Notes: generated by a model from the sequence alone, not told the origin. Shown: positions 10,867 to 22,342, counted from the stretch's first letter. The stretch: DNA of 64,000 nucleotides from Xiphophorus maculatus (GCF_002775205.1 NC_036444.1:5250501-5314500); one strand, 5' to 3'. Program-made: numbers and translations.

Positions 10867-11850
10867 TGTTTGTGGCCAGAGAGGCACGCGAGTGGGCACG
10901 TCATGTGTGAGTGGCGCCTAGACGAAAAACCGCATTTAAGAAACCGAACTTATCCAAATCCCCAAAAATGCCATAGTTTTTCTACATCTGTCTACTTGAG
11001 GGTGCTTATTGGAATCTTGCTTCTGCTTTTTTCAGTATTGTATTCTCTGTCATTCATTTTCTTCTTTTTTCTATGTGCAAAAGTTGTCCAGCAAACTTTT
11101 TCACTTCTCTGGTCTAGTAAGTTGTTCTGCTTCTCTCAGACTCAGGCTCAAGTGGTTTCCCTCTTTATTCAGCCTTCATATTCTGTTCCTTAAATTACTG
11201 ATCAACATGTTTGAAACATTTCATAAAAATAAAATGTATCACATATTAAATAATTTTAAATAATAAAAATAACAATTTGAATCACAAATTGTTATTTTAA
11301 AAATCACATTATGCTTTAGTTAATCTTTGTTCATTATTGAATATACGAGTAGGCTAAATCTAAAAACATTTAAATGTTAAAAATCAAGTCCTTGAATTCT
11401 AAAACTGCACTTTAATAGGGCAACATTTCAGAAAATCCATTCATATATTATATAGAATCACTACATATAGTGATATATTCCATGCCTTTCTTGTAATTTT
11501 GATGTTTATGGCTTAAAGAGAATGAAGTCATTAAAAAAAAGATTACAATACTGTGAAAAATGTTATTATTGAAAACTTAAAACCCCTGCAAAGGTTTCCT
11601 GAGCCTTTTAACCAGTGGTTAAAGTCCAGTCCTTGAGCGCTATCATCCAGATAGCAGCCTTAAGAGGATTGTCAAGTGAAATCCGTTCCAGAAGAGCCAC
11701 CACTGACAGATGAATGTGAAACATGGACTAAAGATTTCACTTTCCCCATGTGAAGCCACTCCTGAACCAGAGACAGAGTCATAGGTATTTTATGTGACCT
11801 GAGGAGAAAAGGAAATGAACAGCTGCAGTTAGGGGCCGTTATCAAAGCAA
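10447..11850. repeat. Duplicated block, copy A (1.4 kb)
   Basis: This is nearly identical to 18441-19839. Both start in the LINE tail and end at '...ccgttatcaaagcaa'. A 107-codon frame at 10870-11193 is kept in both copies with only a few changes, but it looks like translated AT-rich repeat (runs of Phe and Leu) and has no domain. Copy A lies upstream of the GIMAP at 13307 and copy B directly upstream of the GIMAP at 20087, so the block marks the tandem duplication unit of the cluster. Confidence 0.85.
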
Positions 11851-12215
11851 CCTCGGATCCATTATGGCATGACATGTTAAAGGGGCTGCATTACAACTAC
11901 GAGATCAGGTTCTTGTAAGAAATTGAAGTGCTGCCAGTGAGGAGGTCAGCCAGAGCTGCAAAACCTAGAGAGGTCTTCACAAATGACCAGCTGGTCAACC
12001 ATCCTATCACCCATTGCAACCTGGAGTAAATCTGATGATTGCATGTCTTCTCTGCCTCATACTGTCTTACCAAACTACAGCCGACTCTATGCCAATATGG
12101 ACATTTTAGAGCAATGACATTTTGACAAATGATAGACATTTCAAGCGACAAACCTGACTTTTCATGGTTGGTTCTATTCTATATGTCTGAAGAAATCTTT
12201 TAAAACGGGGGAGAG
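11851..12215. other. Unique flank between block A and a probable LTR
   Basis: No gene is recognised. The end, at 12205-12215 (acgggggagag), is purine-rich and abuts a TGTAGCAGG start, so part of this stretch may be the 3' internal end of an LTR retrotransposon. Confidence 0.35.
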
Positions 12216-12496
12216 TGTAGCAGGTTGAGAAACAGTAAAAAAAAAAAAAAATTAAATTAATACACCCCATATTTTTGAATCAGAATTGGTTTTGTCTTTT
12301 GTCTTCGTTTTTTTCTCTTTTTTTTTCTCTTATGTATATAGACGTGTTTGTTGTGTGTATGTATCTTCTTGCCAGTGGGGGGCGCTCTCGTGCCGCTGTG
12401 GGTCTAACAGGGACAACAAGTTTCCTGGTTCTGTTCAGAATAAACGAGCTCTTGCCAGAGTAACTTTGTATCAACTTACTTCCTCTGTGATCCACA
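12216..12496 (+). repeat. Probable LTR (281 bp) of a Ty3/gypsy-like element
   Basis: It starts TGTAGCAGG after a polypurine-like run and ends CCACA. It contains a TATATA-type box near 12335 and AATAAA at 12441-12446. No partner LTR or target duplication was found, so it may be the right LTR of a truncated element. It lies 0.8 kb upstream of a GIMAP first exon and is followed at once by a GTAGGA that could act as a splice donor. Confidence 0.45.
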
Positions 12497-13306
12497 GGTA
12501 GGATAAAAGGCAACTTTTATAAGCCGATTTAAAATGTTCTGTAAATATATAAAGATTAGTTTTGTGTGTAATTTGGACAGTTTTATATCAGCGTTGATCT
12601 GTTGCTTTTTGTTGACGGAGCCTCGGGATTTTGGATTTATTTAAATCGCTTGATTAATCAATGTTGTGTTTGTATTTCGTAGTGCTGTAGTATTTTTATT
12701 TCTCATAAAAGTGTATTTATTTGTGGTAAGCTTGATCTCCTTTGTAACCGCTGTAACGGTTATAACTGTCCAACGTTAGTGACTAAGAAAATCGTTGTAA
12801 CTGAACATTAATGTTTACTGGAATGTTTAGTTCAGTTAAAAAAAAAGGGTCGTCAAGGAAAGAAGATTCAAAAAGTTTCAATTTCGCTTTTGGCATCAAA
12901 CCACCTTCGTTTTCACTAAATTGTTCCTATTTTTCTTAGATTGAATCTAATCGGCTGTATTAATGAAAGGTCTAATAAGTGTTGCTACATTTTAATGCTT
13001 TGGGTAAAGGCAGGCAGTCTGTATTTTCACCAGCCACAAAAATAGATTGTTTGGAAAAGACAAAGAAAGACCAGGATGAAATTAAATAAAATTACATTTA
13101 CTTTTATTTTAATAACCATAATAACTGTATGGTTATTAAAAATCTTTTCTCAGATTAATAAAATATGGAAAAAACAAGTCAGCTGATGCTGATGGCAGCA
13201 TATATAGAGAACTGGTACAGTCCCATAAAACTTTTGTTTTTCATTTCAGACTGCATCATAACAAACTCTGGTGAATTTTAAAGTGTTTTCTGGATGTGCT
13301 GCTTCC
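12497..13306. promoter_or_regulatory. Upstream region of GIMAP copy A, TATA box near 13200
   Basis: AT-rich, with no ORF of note. A TATATAGAG box at 13201-13209 lies about 105 bp before the ATG at 13307. The same spacing is seen for the GIMAP at 20087 (TATAAAA at 19984-19990) and roughly for the one at 35699 (TATAGG at 35621). A pyrimidine-AG at 13248-13250 could also be an acceptor if a 5' non-coding exon exists. Confidence 0.5.
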
Positions 13307-15021
13307 ATGGATGTGCCATCAACATCCACTGTTTGTGGTAAGTAATCAACATACAACTGCATTTCTTTATTTTTCTTTTAACAAACTAAGTGTATAAGAA
13401 CATGGCTGTTACACCAGAACATTGTACTTTTAATTGCCTTGTTGCTGAAATAAAATAAATGCTGATTTCAGTTTAGCATTTATTAAAAATTAACATTTTT
13501 TAAATTATTTGTATCATTCGTGTTGCTAAATCTAAGATCACAGCTGAGACTAAGAGAAAATAAATGGATGATAAAGTGAAATCAGTTTTCGTCAGTGTTT
13601 TCTAAGTCTGGTGGGAAACCAGGTTTAACTTGGGCTCTAAGCTTTGATTTGTGGTGTTTTCACACTGGGAAAGTCCTTTGATCCGCTTGTTTGGTCCAGA
13701 TCCAAAATGGACTGCATTTTTCTGAGTTGGTGGGATTTGCTTTCACATTGTCCTTTTTTGCAAATGGACTATAATTTATAAGCCAAGACGTGCAGCTGAC
13801 AGACTTTGCTCCCATTGGACAGAAATGATGGGAAATGGTTCTGAATGTTGAGCAGCAGCTCATTAAACACAGGTTTGTGATGTGATACTTCTAATTTTGG
13901 AACAGTGTCAGGAAATGCTGCTGGAAGCTCAGTGAGACAAGATGCTGTTTGCTCTTGACCCAAAACATGCTGGCAGCAGCATCACTAAGCAGAAAACAGA
14001 AGATCAGACATGATTTCATCACAATCAGTACATGCAGGAATAGCGTTAGCAACACTGACCGGATCATTTTTACCATAATATGTTTTTGTCAAACTTTTGT
14101 CAACTTTGGCATCGGCGTTTTGAAAGTTTGCAATGAGTTCTCACAAGCTGAGCTTTAAAAAAAATCCTTTTGTAACTGACATCTGAATAAAAATTATCCT
14201 GTTAATTATTTTCTAATTCTCCAACAGCTGCAGAAAAGACCAACCTCAGGATTGTTCTACTGGGGAAAACTGGAGTCGGCAAAAGTTCAGCAGGAAACAT
14301 CATTTTAGGGACAAAAGCTTTTGAGTCTCATCCTTCTTTTTGCTCCGTGACATCAGTCTGTGAGAAGAAAACTGATGATTTTCGTGATTTAAATCTGGAT
14401 GTTATTGATACTCCAGGTCTGTTTGGGACTAAAAAAAGTAATGAAAAGGTTGTAGAAGAAATCACTAGATGCATCAGCATGGCGGCTCCTGGTCCTCATG
14501 TCTTCCTGATTGTTCTCCAACCGACCAGATTTACTGAAGAAGATAAAGAAACCTTGAAAATAATTAAAAAAACATTTGGAGAAGAAGCAGCCAGATACAC
14601 CATGGTGCTGTTTACCAATGGAGACGAGCTGAAAAAGAGAATCATTAACATAGAAGACATGTTAGAGAAACACCAACCTCTAAAACACATCATCAGTCAG
14701 TGCTCCATCCTGGAGAAATTTGAGGATAAATATCATGTTTTTGACAACAATGTTGAGGATCCTGCTGAAGTCAGCAAACTGCTGCAGAAGATCCAAAGAA
14801 TGGTTCAGCAAAATGGAGGAAGTTACTACAGCAAAGAAATGGTAAAAAGAGCCAAACAAGAAGAAATGGAACGACGGTTCAGATCTGCTGTAGCAGGTAG
14901 GACTGGGCGACATGAACTAAAATCAATATATTTAATTATTATTTACAATTTAACATATTTTAACACTACAGTATCTGCAAATAAATTAAGAAAAATTGTA
15001 TTTTTATTTAAGAGTTACTGA
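13307..15021 (+). CDS. GIMAP-like GTPase copy A (two exons, abnormal C-terminus)
   Basis: The exons are 13307-13337 (MDVPSTSTVC plus one base, donor GTAAGT) and 14228-15021 (acceptor ccaacag, phase 1), giving about 274 residues. The G domain is complete: P-loop [13 protein letters not shown]3 DTPGLFG, GIMAP box [16 protein letters not shown] and G4-like LFTNGDEL. Then come the helical segments HIISQCSIL and KIQRMVQQNGGSYY. GIMAPs are AIG1-family GTPases that dimerise or oligomerise on membranes of lymphoid cells. Unlike its paralogues this copy lacks the Gly/Ala-rich tail and CaaX box. After FRSAVAG at 14896 the sequence turns into AT-rich repeat (gtaggactgggcgacatg) coding about 40 odd residues up to TGA at 15019. 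Either a repeat insertion replaced the tail, or the GTAGGA at 14897 is a new donor to an exon I cannot see. Confidence 0.8.
13640..14160. repeat. Inverted-repeat-type dispersed element in GIMAP A intron
   Basis: The left side (gttttcacactgggaaagtc) resembles the starts of elements at 42207 and 59738, which share 'ttttcacac' and 'ttttcagctgctg' motifs. Boundaries are approximate and no coding sequence is seen. It fills most of the 890-bp intron. Confidence 0.4.
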
Positions 15022-15136
15022 TCAAATAAGCAGAACTGAACAAGTTTAGAAGTATAAAATAACTGAACTTCCAAGAAGTTGCACTAGAGTTTTTCGTTTT
15101 CAGGCATTTTGACTGATGGCTGATTCATCCATTTTA

Positions 15137-15360
15137 CATCCTGACCCCATTGGGGTCAGCAGGGGGGCTTCTGCCTATCTCCAGCTGTCAGTGGGTGGGG
15201 TACAACCTGGACAGGTTGCTGGTCCGTCGCAGGGCAACAATCATGCCCACACCTAGAATTTAGACAGACAGGGAGAACATGCAAAGACCCCGGCTGGGAA
15301 TCAAACCCAGAATCTTCTTGCTGCAAGGCAACAGTGCTACCAACTGCACCACTGTATTTC
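15137..15360 (-). repeat. tRNA-derived SINE (internally deleted)
   Basis: On the minus strand it reads 'gtggtgcagttggtagcac' (box A type) then 'ggtttgattcccagc' (box B type). These are followed by the 'tctttgcatgttctccctg' and 'ccctgcgacggaccagcaacctgtcc' body and the 'ccccctgctgaccc' tail typical of fish tRNA SINEs. It is shorter than usual because the middle of the body is missing. Confidence 0.8.
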
Positions 15361-15498
15361 ATTTTCATTTGGTTTAATTAATATTTAACAAGCTGAATAG
15401 AGAAAAGGTGTAAACTAGTGTTGTAGTCGAGACCACCCAACCCGAGACCTGATCCAGAAGAACCCTCAGCAGGAATAAACTCCCACAGTGGTTCAGAA

Positions 15499-15872
15499 TA
15501 GGTCTGTCACAAAAGCAGATTCTGCTGAATGATAAATTGTCCCAGAAGTTATTGCAATAAATGATGATATTGTTGCTTTGAGACCATTTGCAAGTGATGT
15601 AACACTTACAGCATTTATTATAACACAATACTAATTTAGCATAGCATTTAACACTAGTAAATGCTATTTAACAGTGTTAAGACGTTTTAATATTCAAAAT
15701 AAAACATCAGAAACAAAAAATAAAATTAATCATAAAGTCTGTAAACAAAACTGTCCTTCAAAAAAAGCTATTTGAGACATAAGGACTTTTGTCATCCAGT
15801 TTTTGACAGAAAGAAAAAGGGAAAAATGATAAATCATGCAAATGGAAATTATTGAGCTTGTTTTAATTCATC
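15499..15872 (+). repeat. Dispersed inverted-repeat element, family 1 (truncated)
   Basis: It begins 'aggtctgtcac' and contains 'gataaattgtcccagaagtt', 'gagaccattt' and 'catccagtttttg'. Homologous copies are at 41310-41710, 48134-48521 and, reversed, about 52310-52460. Full copies start and end with about 12-bp imperfect inverted repeats (GCCTGTC...GACAGGC). This copy stops abruptly at 15872, where a GC-rich ORF begins. Confidence 0.7.
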
Positions 15873-16238
15873 ATGGAGCCTTGGCGAAAATTCAAACTGG
15901 GAGACTCGACCAGCTTCACCACATCATCTAATCACTACGCCCGACCGCAGCCAATCCGGACCGGAGCTTCACGCCGCTCCAGCCAATCGTCGTCCAAAGA
16001 CACCTTCAAAAGTCCAAGCTACCCTGGGGTCTTCCTGCTCGTCAACCGTGCTTCGACCCACCTCCTCCCCTTCTCCACCTTCACCATGAGGGTCGTCCTC
16101 CAGGATCCCTTGTGCTCTTCCTCACCACCAGTTTCGGTCCCGGGGGGAAGACTATCCCGAGCTCGCCGAGCAGACCGCCTGCTCACGGCGATCCTCGGCT
16201 CACGGTCTTCTGCCGGGTCCGAGCGCCAAAGAAATTGA
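15873..16238 (+). CDS. Orphan GC-rich ORF, 121 codons, function unknown
   Basis: An ATG-to-TGA frame sits in an island of clearly higher GC within AT-rich surroundings. It is rich in Ser, Arg and Pro (for example RRSSQSSSKD and RSSAGSERQRN) with a central hydrophobic stretch (VFLLVNRAS). No family is recognised. It starts exactly where a family-1 repeat copy is cut off and is followed by ATTAAA at 16243, so it may be an inserted retrotransposed or retroelement fragment rather than a host gene. The opposite strand also has an open frame (16019-16243), as expected in GC-rich DNA. Confidence 0.25.
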   Translation: MEPWRKFKLGDSTSFTTSSNHYARPQPIRTGASRRSSQSSSKDTFKSPSYPGVFLLVNRASTHLLPFSTFTMRVVLQDPLCSSSPPVSVPGGRLSRARRADRLLTAILGSRSSAGSERQRN

Positions 16239-17616
16239 ACCATTAAATCTTTTTAACTGCTATTTTCTTCTCCGTGTGAGTCTCTCCAGATTGAATTTTT
16301 CTTTACTCGTGGAAAAAGGAAAGCTTAGATTGGCGTCATATCACTCAAGAAAATTACCTTTTGGTACTGTATACTTAATGAAAAGAATTAAAACAGCTAA
16401 AATGTAGTTCTAGTGCAAACTCTAATCGATTGGATATTTATATATTTTTTCTGGGAAATAATGCTTGTTCCTCAAAGATAATAATGTGTAAAATCAAAAT
16501 CTCTTCTTACCAGGATGTGATTGGCTGTAGCTAGCCATTTCCAAGGTCTTTTTGCAGGCTGTTGATCTTTGATGATGTGTGGCTATTGATTTATTGGGAG
16601 TAAACAGTTTCACTTTTCTGTCCATGTTGTTTTTATAGTCTGATTTTAGGCTCCTCCCTTTGAATCCATCTGCCAATGCAGCCACAGTCATAACTATTCA
16701 GAATGTTCTGATTGATAAACATTTCAGGCAATATATAGCATGACTAACACATAAACACATATAATAGCCCCTAACTACTACATGTGTCAATTAGTTATGT
16801 ACAGTATGACAGTAGCTCAGGTGGTAGGAGTCATTGTGTCTTTGGGCAAGACACTACACCTGATGGTGATACACTCAAAAAATAACTTGTTCAATTTACT
16901 TAATAGTAATGTGAACAATTTCCACAAAACTGAGTAATGTTCAGTATATTAATGGAACTTAAGTGTAGTAAACCAGTCAAACATACTTTGCAGGTCCAAT
17001 TTAACTGACTTAAGTTAGTGTGGCACGGTTAGTGCGTTTTACTTAACTCATTTTAATTGATACAGCAGTAGTAGTTTGACTTACTATACTAAGATATGTC
17101 AAATTTCACACAGTGTAGTTAAGTAAATTCAAATTACAACACTTCTGTTACGTGGCACAAACGTTTATGACCAATAAAATGGCATCACAGATAATGCACC
17201 AACTGTGAAAGAATTGCAGCAAAGCACATTTCAACTACAGAGAGAAAGGTACAGATTTTGTTGTAGTTCAAGTGTACACCATCAGATTTCAGTTTTAAGG
17301 TTATACTTTGAAAACCCAATAGAGTGAAACCCACATGTCTTTATGAAGACTGCCTCTCTCACTTATGGTTACTCTGCTGAATGGTCTAATGCAAACTAAC
17401 ACATCATTAATACATAAACTAACAATAACAGACTAATTCCTAAATTAATAATGCTAAATAATTCGCTGAAATTATTAACAATGAACATAAATTCTACCCA
17501 CAATCCCTCACTGAAGCCACATGACAAATAGCCAACCACAAATATATGAAAACATATGAACTCTGGTTTCAATTGCCATATTAATCAACATTTTCCATCT
17601 TCTTCATTGGTCTTCA
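16239..17616. other. Repeat-rich intergenic DNA, no gene
   Basis: At 16801-16870 there is a short SINE-like piece (tagctcaggtggtagg and ctttgggcaagacac). At 16875-17160 there is an AT-rich stretch with alternating 'ttaagt' and 'acttaa' words and a start of 'acactcaaaaaataactt', resembling a small DNA-transposon derivative. The remainder shows no coding or RNA signal. Confidence 0.4.
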
Positions 17617-17954
17617 TGTCATGTTCTGTGTTTTTCTGTGTATTTATTTAGAGTTTTCTGTGTCCCTGAGTCTTCGTGTGTCCTGTCTCCCTTTGATTAC
17701 TCCCAGGTGTTTCTCATTCCCTGATTACACCCTGTGTATTTAGTGTCACCTCTGTGTCTTTGTCGGATCCTCGTCTAACATCCTCTGAGTCCTTCGTGTG
17801 TCCATTAGTATAACCAGTTGCTACCAGCGTTGAGCCCTGGCTTCCGCTCAGTCGTGCTGCCTGTGTTTGTGGACTGTTTTGACTTCATTTTTCATTAAAT
17901 CACCATTATTCATCTAACCTGGTTCCATCTGCCTCACCACCGCATTTCATGACA
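17617..17954 (+). repeat. Solo LTR, 338 bp, with 5-bp target duplication
   Basis: It starts TGTCATG and ends CATGACA, so its ends are a 7-bp perfect inverted repeat. It is flanked on both sides by 'cttca' (17612-17616 and 17955-17959), a clean target-site duplication. ATTAAA near 17896 may be its polyadenylation signal. The same family, on the other strand and degraded, is at 34522-34820 beside a gag-like ORF. Confidence 0.85.
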
Positions 17955-18319
17955 CTTCAGTGTTAAACAATGTTCACTAAAAAGCAAATTGGTAGAATTG
18001 GGTCTGACCACTGTCATATTAATACAGCAGTTAGCTACTTAACGTCTGTAAGGGCATTGCAGGTGACCTTTAATAATATTTGACAACATAGACATAGAAA
18101 ATCAACAACAAATAATCCCAATATCTGACACAGGTATGCAGATCTATTTTACCACAGGGTAACCATAGACAAATGATGCAAAATGAGACTGGCCTAGTCA
18201 AAGTGTTCAGTAACATTCACATAAATACAGACTGTGAAAGAGCCAAAGTGCTGGTTCTGCTGGACCACTTATTACAGCTAGAAAGTAGTGAAGTAGTGGC
18301 CCTGACATCTGGGAGGAAT

Positions 18320-18866
18320 GGTGGACTCTGGCCTGAACCTTCTGAGCCACATAAAGAAAGTTACAAAGTCGACCTTTTATCACCTGAAGAACATTTCCAG
18401 CATTAGAGGACTAATGTCTCAGCAAGATCTAGAGAAACTCATCCACGGGTTTGTCATTAGTTGCATTGATCACTGCAACAGCGTCTTCACAGCTGTAACA
18501 GATCCAGAACGCTGCTGCTGGTGTTCTGATTAAAACCAGGAAGGTAGAGAACATAACACCAGTTCTAAAGTCCTTCCACTGGCTCTGTGTAGTTCAGAGA
18601 ATAGACTTTAAAATACTGTTAGTTTATAAATCACTGAAAGGCTCAGCACCATAATACATTAAAGATCTGCTGTTGTCATAGCAACCTTCCAGACCTCTCA
18701 GGTCTTCTGATTCTGGTTCTGCTCTATATCCAGAACCAGAACCAAACATGGATAAGCAGCATTCAGCTTCTATGAACCTCAAATCTGGAACAAACTTCCC
18801 GAAAACTACAAAACAGTCGAAACACTGAGTTTCTTTAAATGTAGACTAAAAACCCATTTGTTCGTG
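18320..18866 (+). mobile_element. L2-like LINE 3' end, longer copy
   Basis: It encodes SGLNLLSHIKKVTKSTFYHLKN, then LEKLIHGFVISCIDHCNSVFTAVTD and the same tail as 10447-10866. The part from 18441 onward belongs to duplicated block B. The reverse-transcriptase tail is interrupted by several stops. Confidence 0.75.
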
Positions 18867-19839
18867 TTTGTGGCCAGAGAGGCACGCGAGTGGGCACGTC
18901 ATGTGTGAGTGGCGCCTAGACGAAAAACCGCATTTAAGAAACCGAACTTATCCAAATCCCCAAAAATGCCATAGTTTTTCTGCATCTGTCTACTTGAGGG
19001 TGCTTATTGGAATCTTGCTTCTGCTTTTTTCAGTATTGTATTCTCTGTCATTCATTTTCTTCTTTTTTCTATGTGCAAAAGTTGTCCAGCAAACTTTTTC
19101 ACTTCTCTGGTCTAGTAAGTTGTTCTGCTTCTCTCAGACTCAGGGTCAAGTGGTTTCCCTCTTTATTCAGCCTTCACCTTCTGTTCCTTAAATTACTGAT
19201 CAACATGTTTGAAACATTTCATAAAAATAAAATGTATCACATATTAAATCATTTTAAATAATAAAAATAACTATTTGAATCACAAATTAAAAAAAATCAC
19301 ATTATGCTTTAGTTAATCTTTGTTCACTATTGAATATACGAGTAGGCTAAATCTAAAAACATTTAAATATTAAAAGTCTAATACACTTTAATAGGGCAAC
19401 ATTTCTTGCCAGTCATCTCAGAAAATCCATTCATATATTATATAGAATCACTACATATAGTGATATATTCCATGCCTTTTTTGTAATTTTGATGTTTATG
19501 GCTTAAAGAGAATGAAGTCATAAAAAAAAGATTACAATACTGTGAAAAATGTTATTATTGAAAACTTAAAACCCCTGCAAAGGTTTCCTGAGCCTTTTAA
19601 CCAGTGGTTAAAGTCCAGTCCTTGAGCGCTATCATCCAGATAGCAGCCTTAAGAGGATTGTCAAGGGAAATCTGTTCCAGAAGAGCCACCACTGACAGAT
19701 GAATGTGAAACATGGACTAAAGATTTCACTTTCCCCATGTGAAGCCACTCCTGAACCAGAGACAGAGTCATAGGTATTTTATGTGACCTGAGGAGAAAAG
19801 GAAATGAACAGCTGCAGTTAAGGGCCGTTATCAAAGCAA
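18441..19839. repeat. Duplicated block, copy B (1.4 kb)
   Basis: Partner of 10447-11850, co-linear and nearly identical, with small indels. One is an insertion of 'cttgccagtcat' near 19406 relative to copy A. It ends at 19839, 145 bp before the TATA box of the next GIMAP. Confidence 0.85.
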
Positions 19840-19983
19840 TCCGCCCCCCCCTCCACACACACAAGATGCTACCCTGGGCAGTTGCCCATATCCCCCATAT
19901 CAGAAACCACCACTGTACATACTGTAGTTCTGACTGTAACTGCATCAGCAGACAGACTCAAAGGGAGGAGTCTGGAACCAGAC

Positions 19984-19990
19984 TATAAAA
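19984..19990 (+). promoter_or_regulatory. TATA box of GIMAP copy C
   Basis: TATAAAA lies 97 bp upstream of the ATG at 20087, in an otherwise unique 240-bp stretch between block B and the first exon. Confidence 0.6.
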
Positions 19991-20358
19991 CAGCATCAAC
20001 ATAAAAAGTTAAACCATTTTCTACCAGGAAAGAAACCAAGAGCCACAGATCATCACAGATCAACTTCCTGCCAGAAGACAGTCAAGATGTCCAACTATCA
20101 AAAACTCGGTAAGGAGAGTTTACGATTTTATACATTATTATCTCTAGGGGCAAACATTATTTACCAGCAAAATATATAAAATAAAAAAACATTTAGTATT
20201 GATACCACATTTTAGTTGTTTTAATTATTTTTCATTAAATATAAAATACTAAAAGTATATTTGTGTAAAATACCTTCTAGTCTCAACATTTAGCCTTTAA
20301 CAAGTGACAGTGATGATTCCCATATAAACTTTTATCTTTTTGCACGAGTTCAGTGATT

Positions 20359-20590
20359 TAGTTCACTGAAAGGCTCAGCACCACAACACATTAAAGACCT
20401 GCTGTTGTATCAAGCTTCCAGACCTCTCAGGTCTTCTGGTTCTGGTTCTGTTCTGCATCCCCAGAACCAGAACCAAACATGGAGAAGCAACATTCAGCTT
20501 CTATGCACCACAAATCTGGAATAAACTTCCAGAAAACTGCAAAACAGCCGAAACACTGAGTGTCTTTAAATATAGACTAAAAACCCAGTG
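20359..20590 (+). mobile_element. L2-like LINE 3' end, short copy in GIMAP C intron
   Basis: It begins 'ctgaaaggctcagcaccaca' and runs to 'gactaaaaaccca', the same tail as the 10.4 and 18.4 kb copies. The adjoining 20590-22160 is AT-rich intron with no coding signal. Confidence 0.75.
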
Positions 20591-22164
20591 GGTTAGAGAT
20601 GCTTTAGAAACATAATAAATTAAAAATTAATCAACATTTTGATGTGAAATTATGGCACTTGACAAAATGTAATGATTCAATTGTTGACTGTTTTATGATT
20701 TTGTATTTTTGTGTTTTTATGATGTGAAGCATTTTGAAATGCCTTGATGCTGAAATGTGCAACACAAATAAACTTGACTTGACAAGTTTCTCTCATCTTC
20801 TTTAAAGCACAAATCAATTTTCTGTAGGGATCGTGGCCGTGGTGGCATGGTGAAGGTAGACATCCTGCCACTGAAACATGTTTGGCTCTAAATTCCACAT
20901 ATTTCAGCCAAAGTGACCAAATTCACTATAGTTGATCCTGTAGCTCCAGGTTTGTTGAATATCTGACCTCATAGACTTGGTTTTGTCTTTTACAGTCGCC
21001 ACTAATAGGTGGCGTTACATACCTGGTAGATGTTTCTGCGTCACTATTATTGCTGAACACAAAGCTATAAATGTCTGGGCAAGATGAGAGTTCATCTATT
21101 AAACTGACTGGAGATGAATACATCAAAAGCTGGAGTATAAACATTTTTTATAAGTGTATTTGTGAGCTTACCTCTTTATTATTAAATTGAATATAATTTC
21201 AGATTTTTGTAAAACTTTTCTTCAGGTTAACTTAGTTATTGTTACAAATTAATTTTCTAAACTACAGAGAAGTTATTGTTAGGGAAGCTCAAATGTGAAT
21301 AATTGGACTGATGTTGATATGCGATAGTAAAACTGCTGTTATATTAGATTTACCAATGTTTTGGTTTTTATCCGATTAGTAGATTAATCGTAAGAATAAT
21401 CAATAGATTACTCGATTACTAAAATATTCATTAACAACAGCCCTATTTGATACCTTGAGATATGTTGGTTTCAGCTCATTTTGTGATTATTTTTATTTTA
21501 ACGTAGGGCTGTGATTTGGCTCTATGTGTTTTTATGTTGCTCGAACTTCATTGAGTCATTTTTTGTTGTTTTAACTGTAAAACATTTTAGTTCTGCGCTG
21601 ATCGTCTTAATTGGTTTTACTATCAGATTGTATGTATAATTATACTGTGCTTATAATTATATTATTATAATTATATTAATATATTACTTAATATTGGATC
21701 CAGCATAATGTTGAATAACAGAAAATAAGGTATTTTAATGATTTGGTCAGAGTGAAATCTTTCAGAAAACATCTGAACTTATCAGAAAATGGCTGTGGAC
21801 AAAATAGACATTTAAAAATATACTGTATGAGTGTGAAAGGATTTTAACTGATCTATATACAAAAACCAAGAGGTAGAGCAACTTGTGTATTAACTAATCT
21901 GTAGGATTTATTTAAATTACTTTGTGTGTGTTTGCTTTGGTTTGATGATGCCTAAATATACAACAACATCCATTGGTTATAAAAACATTTTAAAGAAACT
22001 ATTAGCTGAAGCTTGAAACACATTTTAATAACTTTAATAATAATGATGGTCAAAGTTGATAAAAATAGTTTTTTTCAAGTTATTTATACTTTTCTTCCAG
22101 ATTAATGAACCTAACCATGAACATATTATTTTGTAACTGACATCATTAAAGCCTTTTTAGTGGA

Positions 22165-22342
22165 GGTGGTGCGGTGGTGCAGTGGTAACACACAACCCAC
22201 ACATGGAGGCCTTAGTCCTCCACACAGACGTCACAAGTTCAAGTCTTGACCTGATGACCTTTGCTGCATGTCTTCCCTCTTTCATTGCCTACTTTCCTGT
22301 CTAATTACTCTCAAAATAAAACCCATCTGAGCCAAAAAATCC
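22165..22342 (+). repeat. tRNA-derived SINE in GIMAP C intron
   Basis: Box A-like 'gtggtgcagtggtaac' and box B-like 'caagttcaagtcttgac' are followed by 'cctttgctgcatgtcttccctc' and a tail ending 'aaaataaaacc'. This is the structure of a common fish tRNA-derived SINE, not a functional tRNA: there is no cloverleaf or CCA-proximal acceptor pairing. Confidence 0.75.

Noticed and set aside
10870-11193. 107-codon ORF conserved in both duplicated blocks
   Set aside because: Its conservation only reflects the high identity of the blocks; the translation is Phe/Leu-rich low complexity without a start context or domain.
22165-22342. Possible tRNA gene
   Set aside because: Box A and box B are present, but the sequence continues into a SINE body and does not fold as a tRNA.
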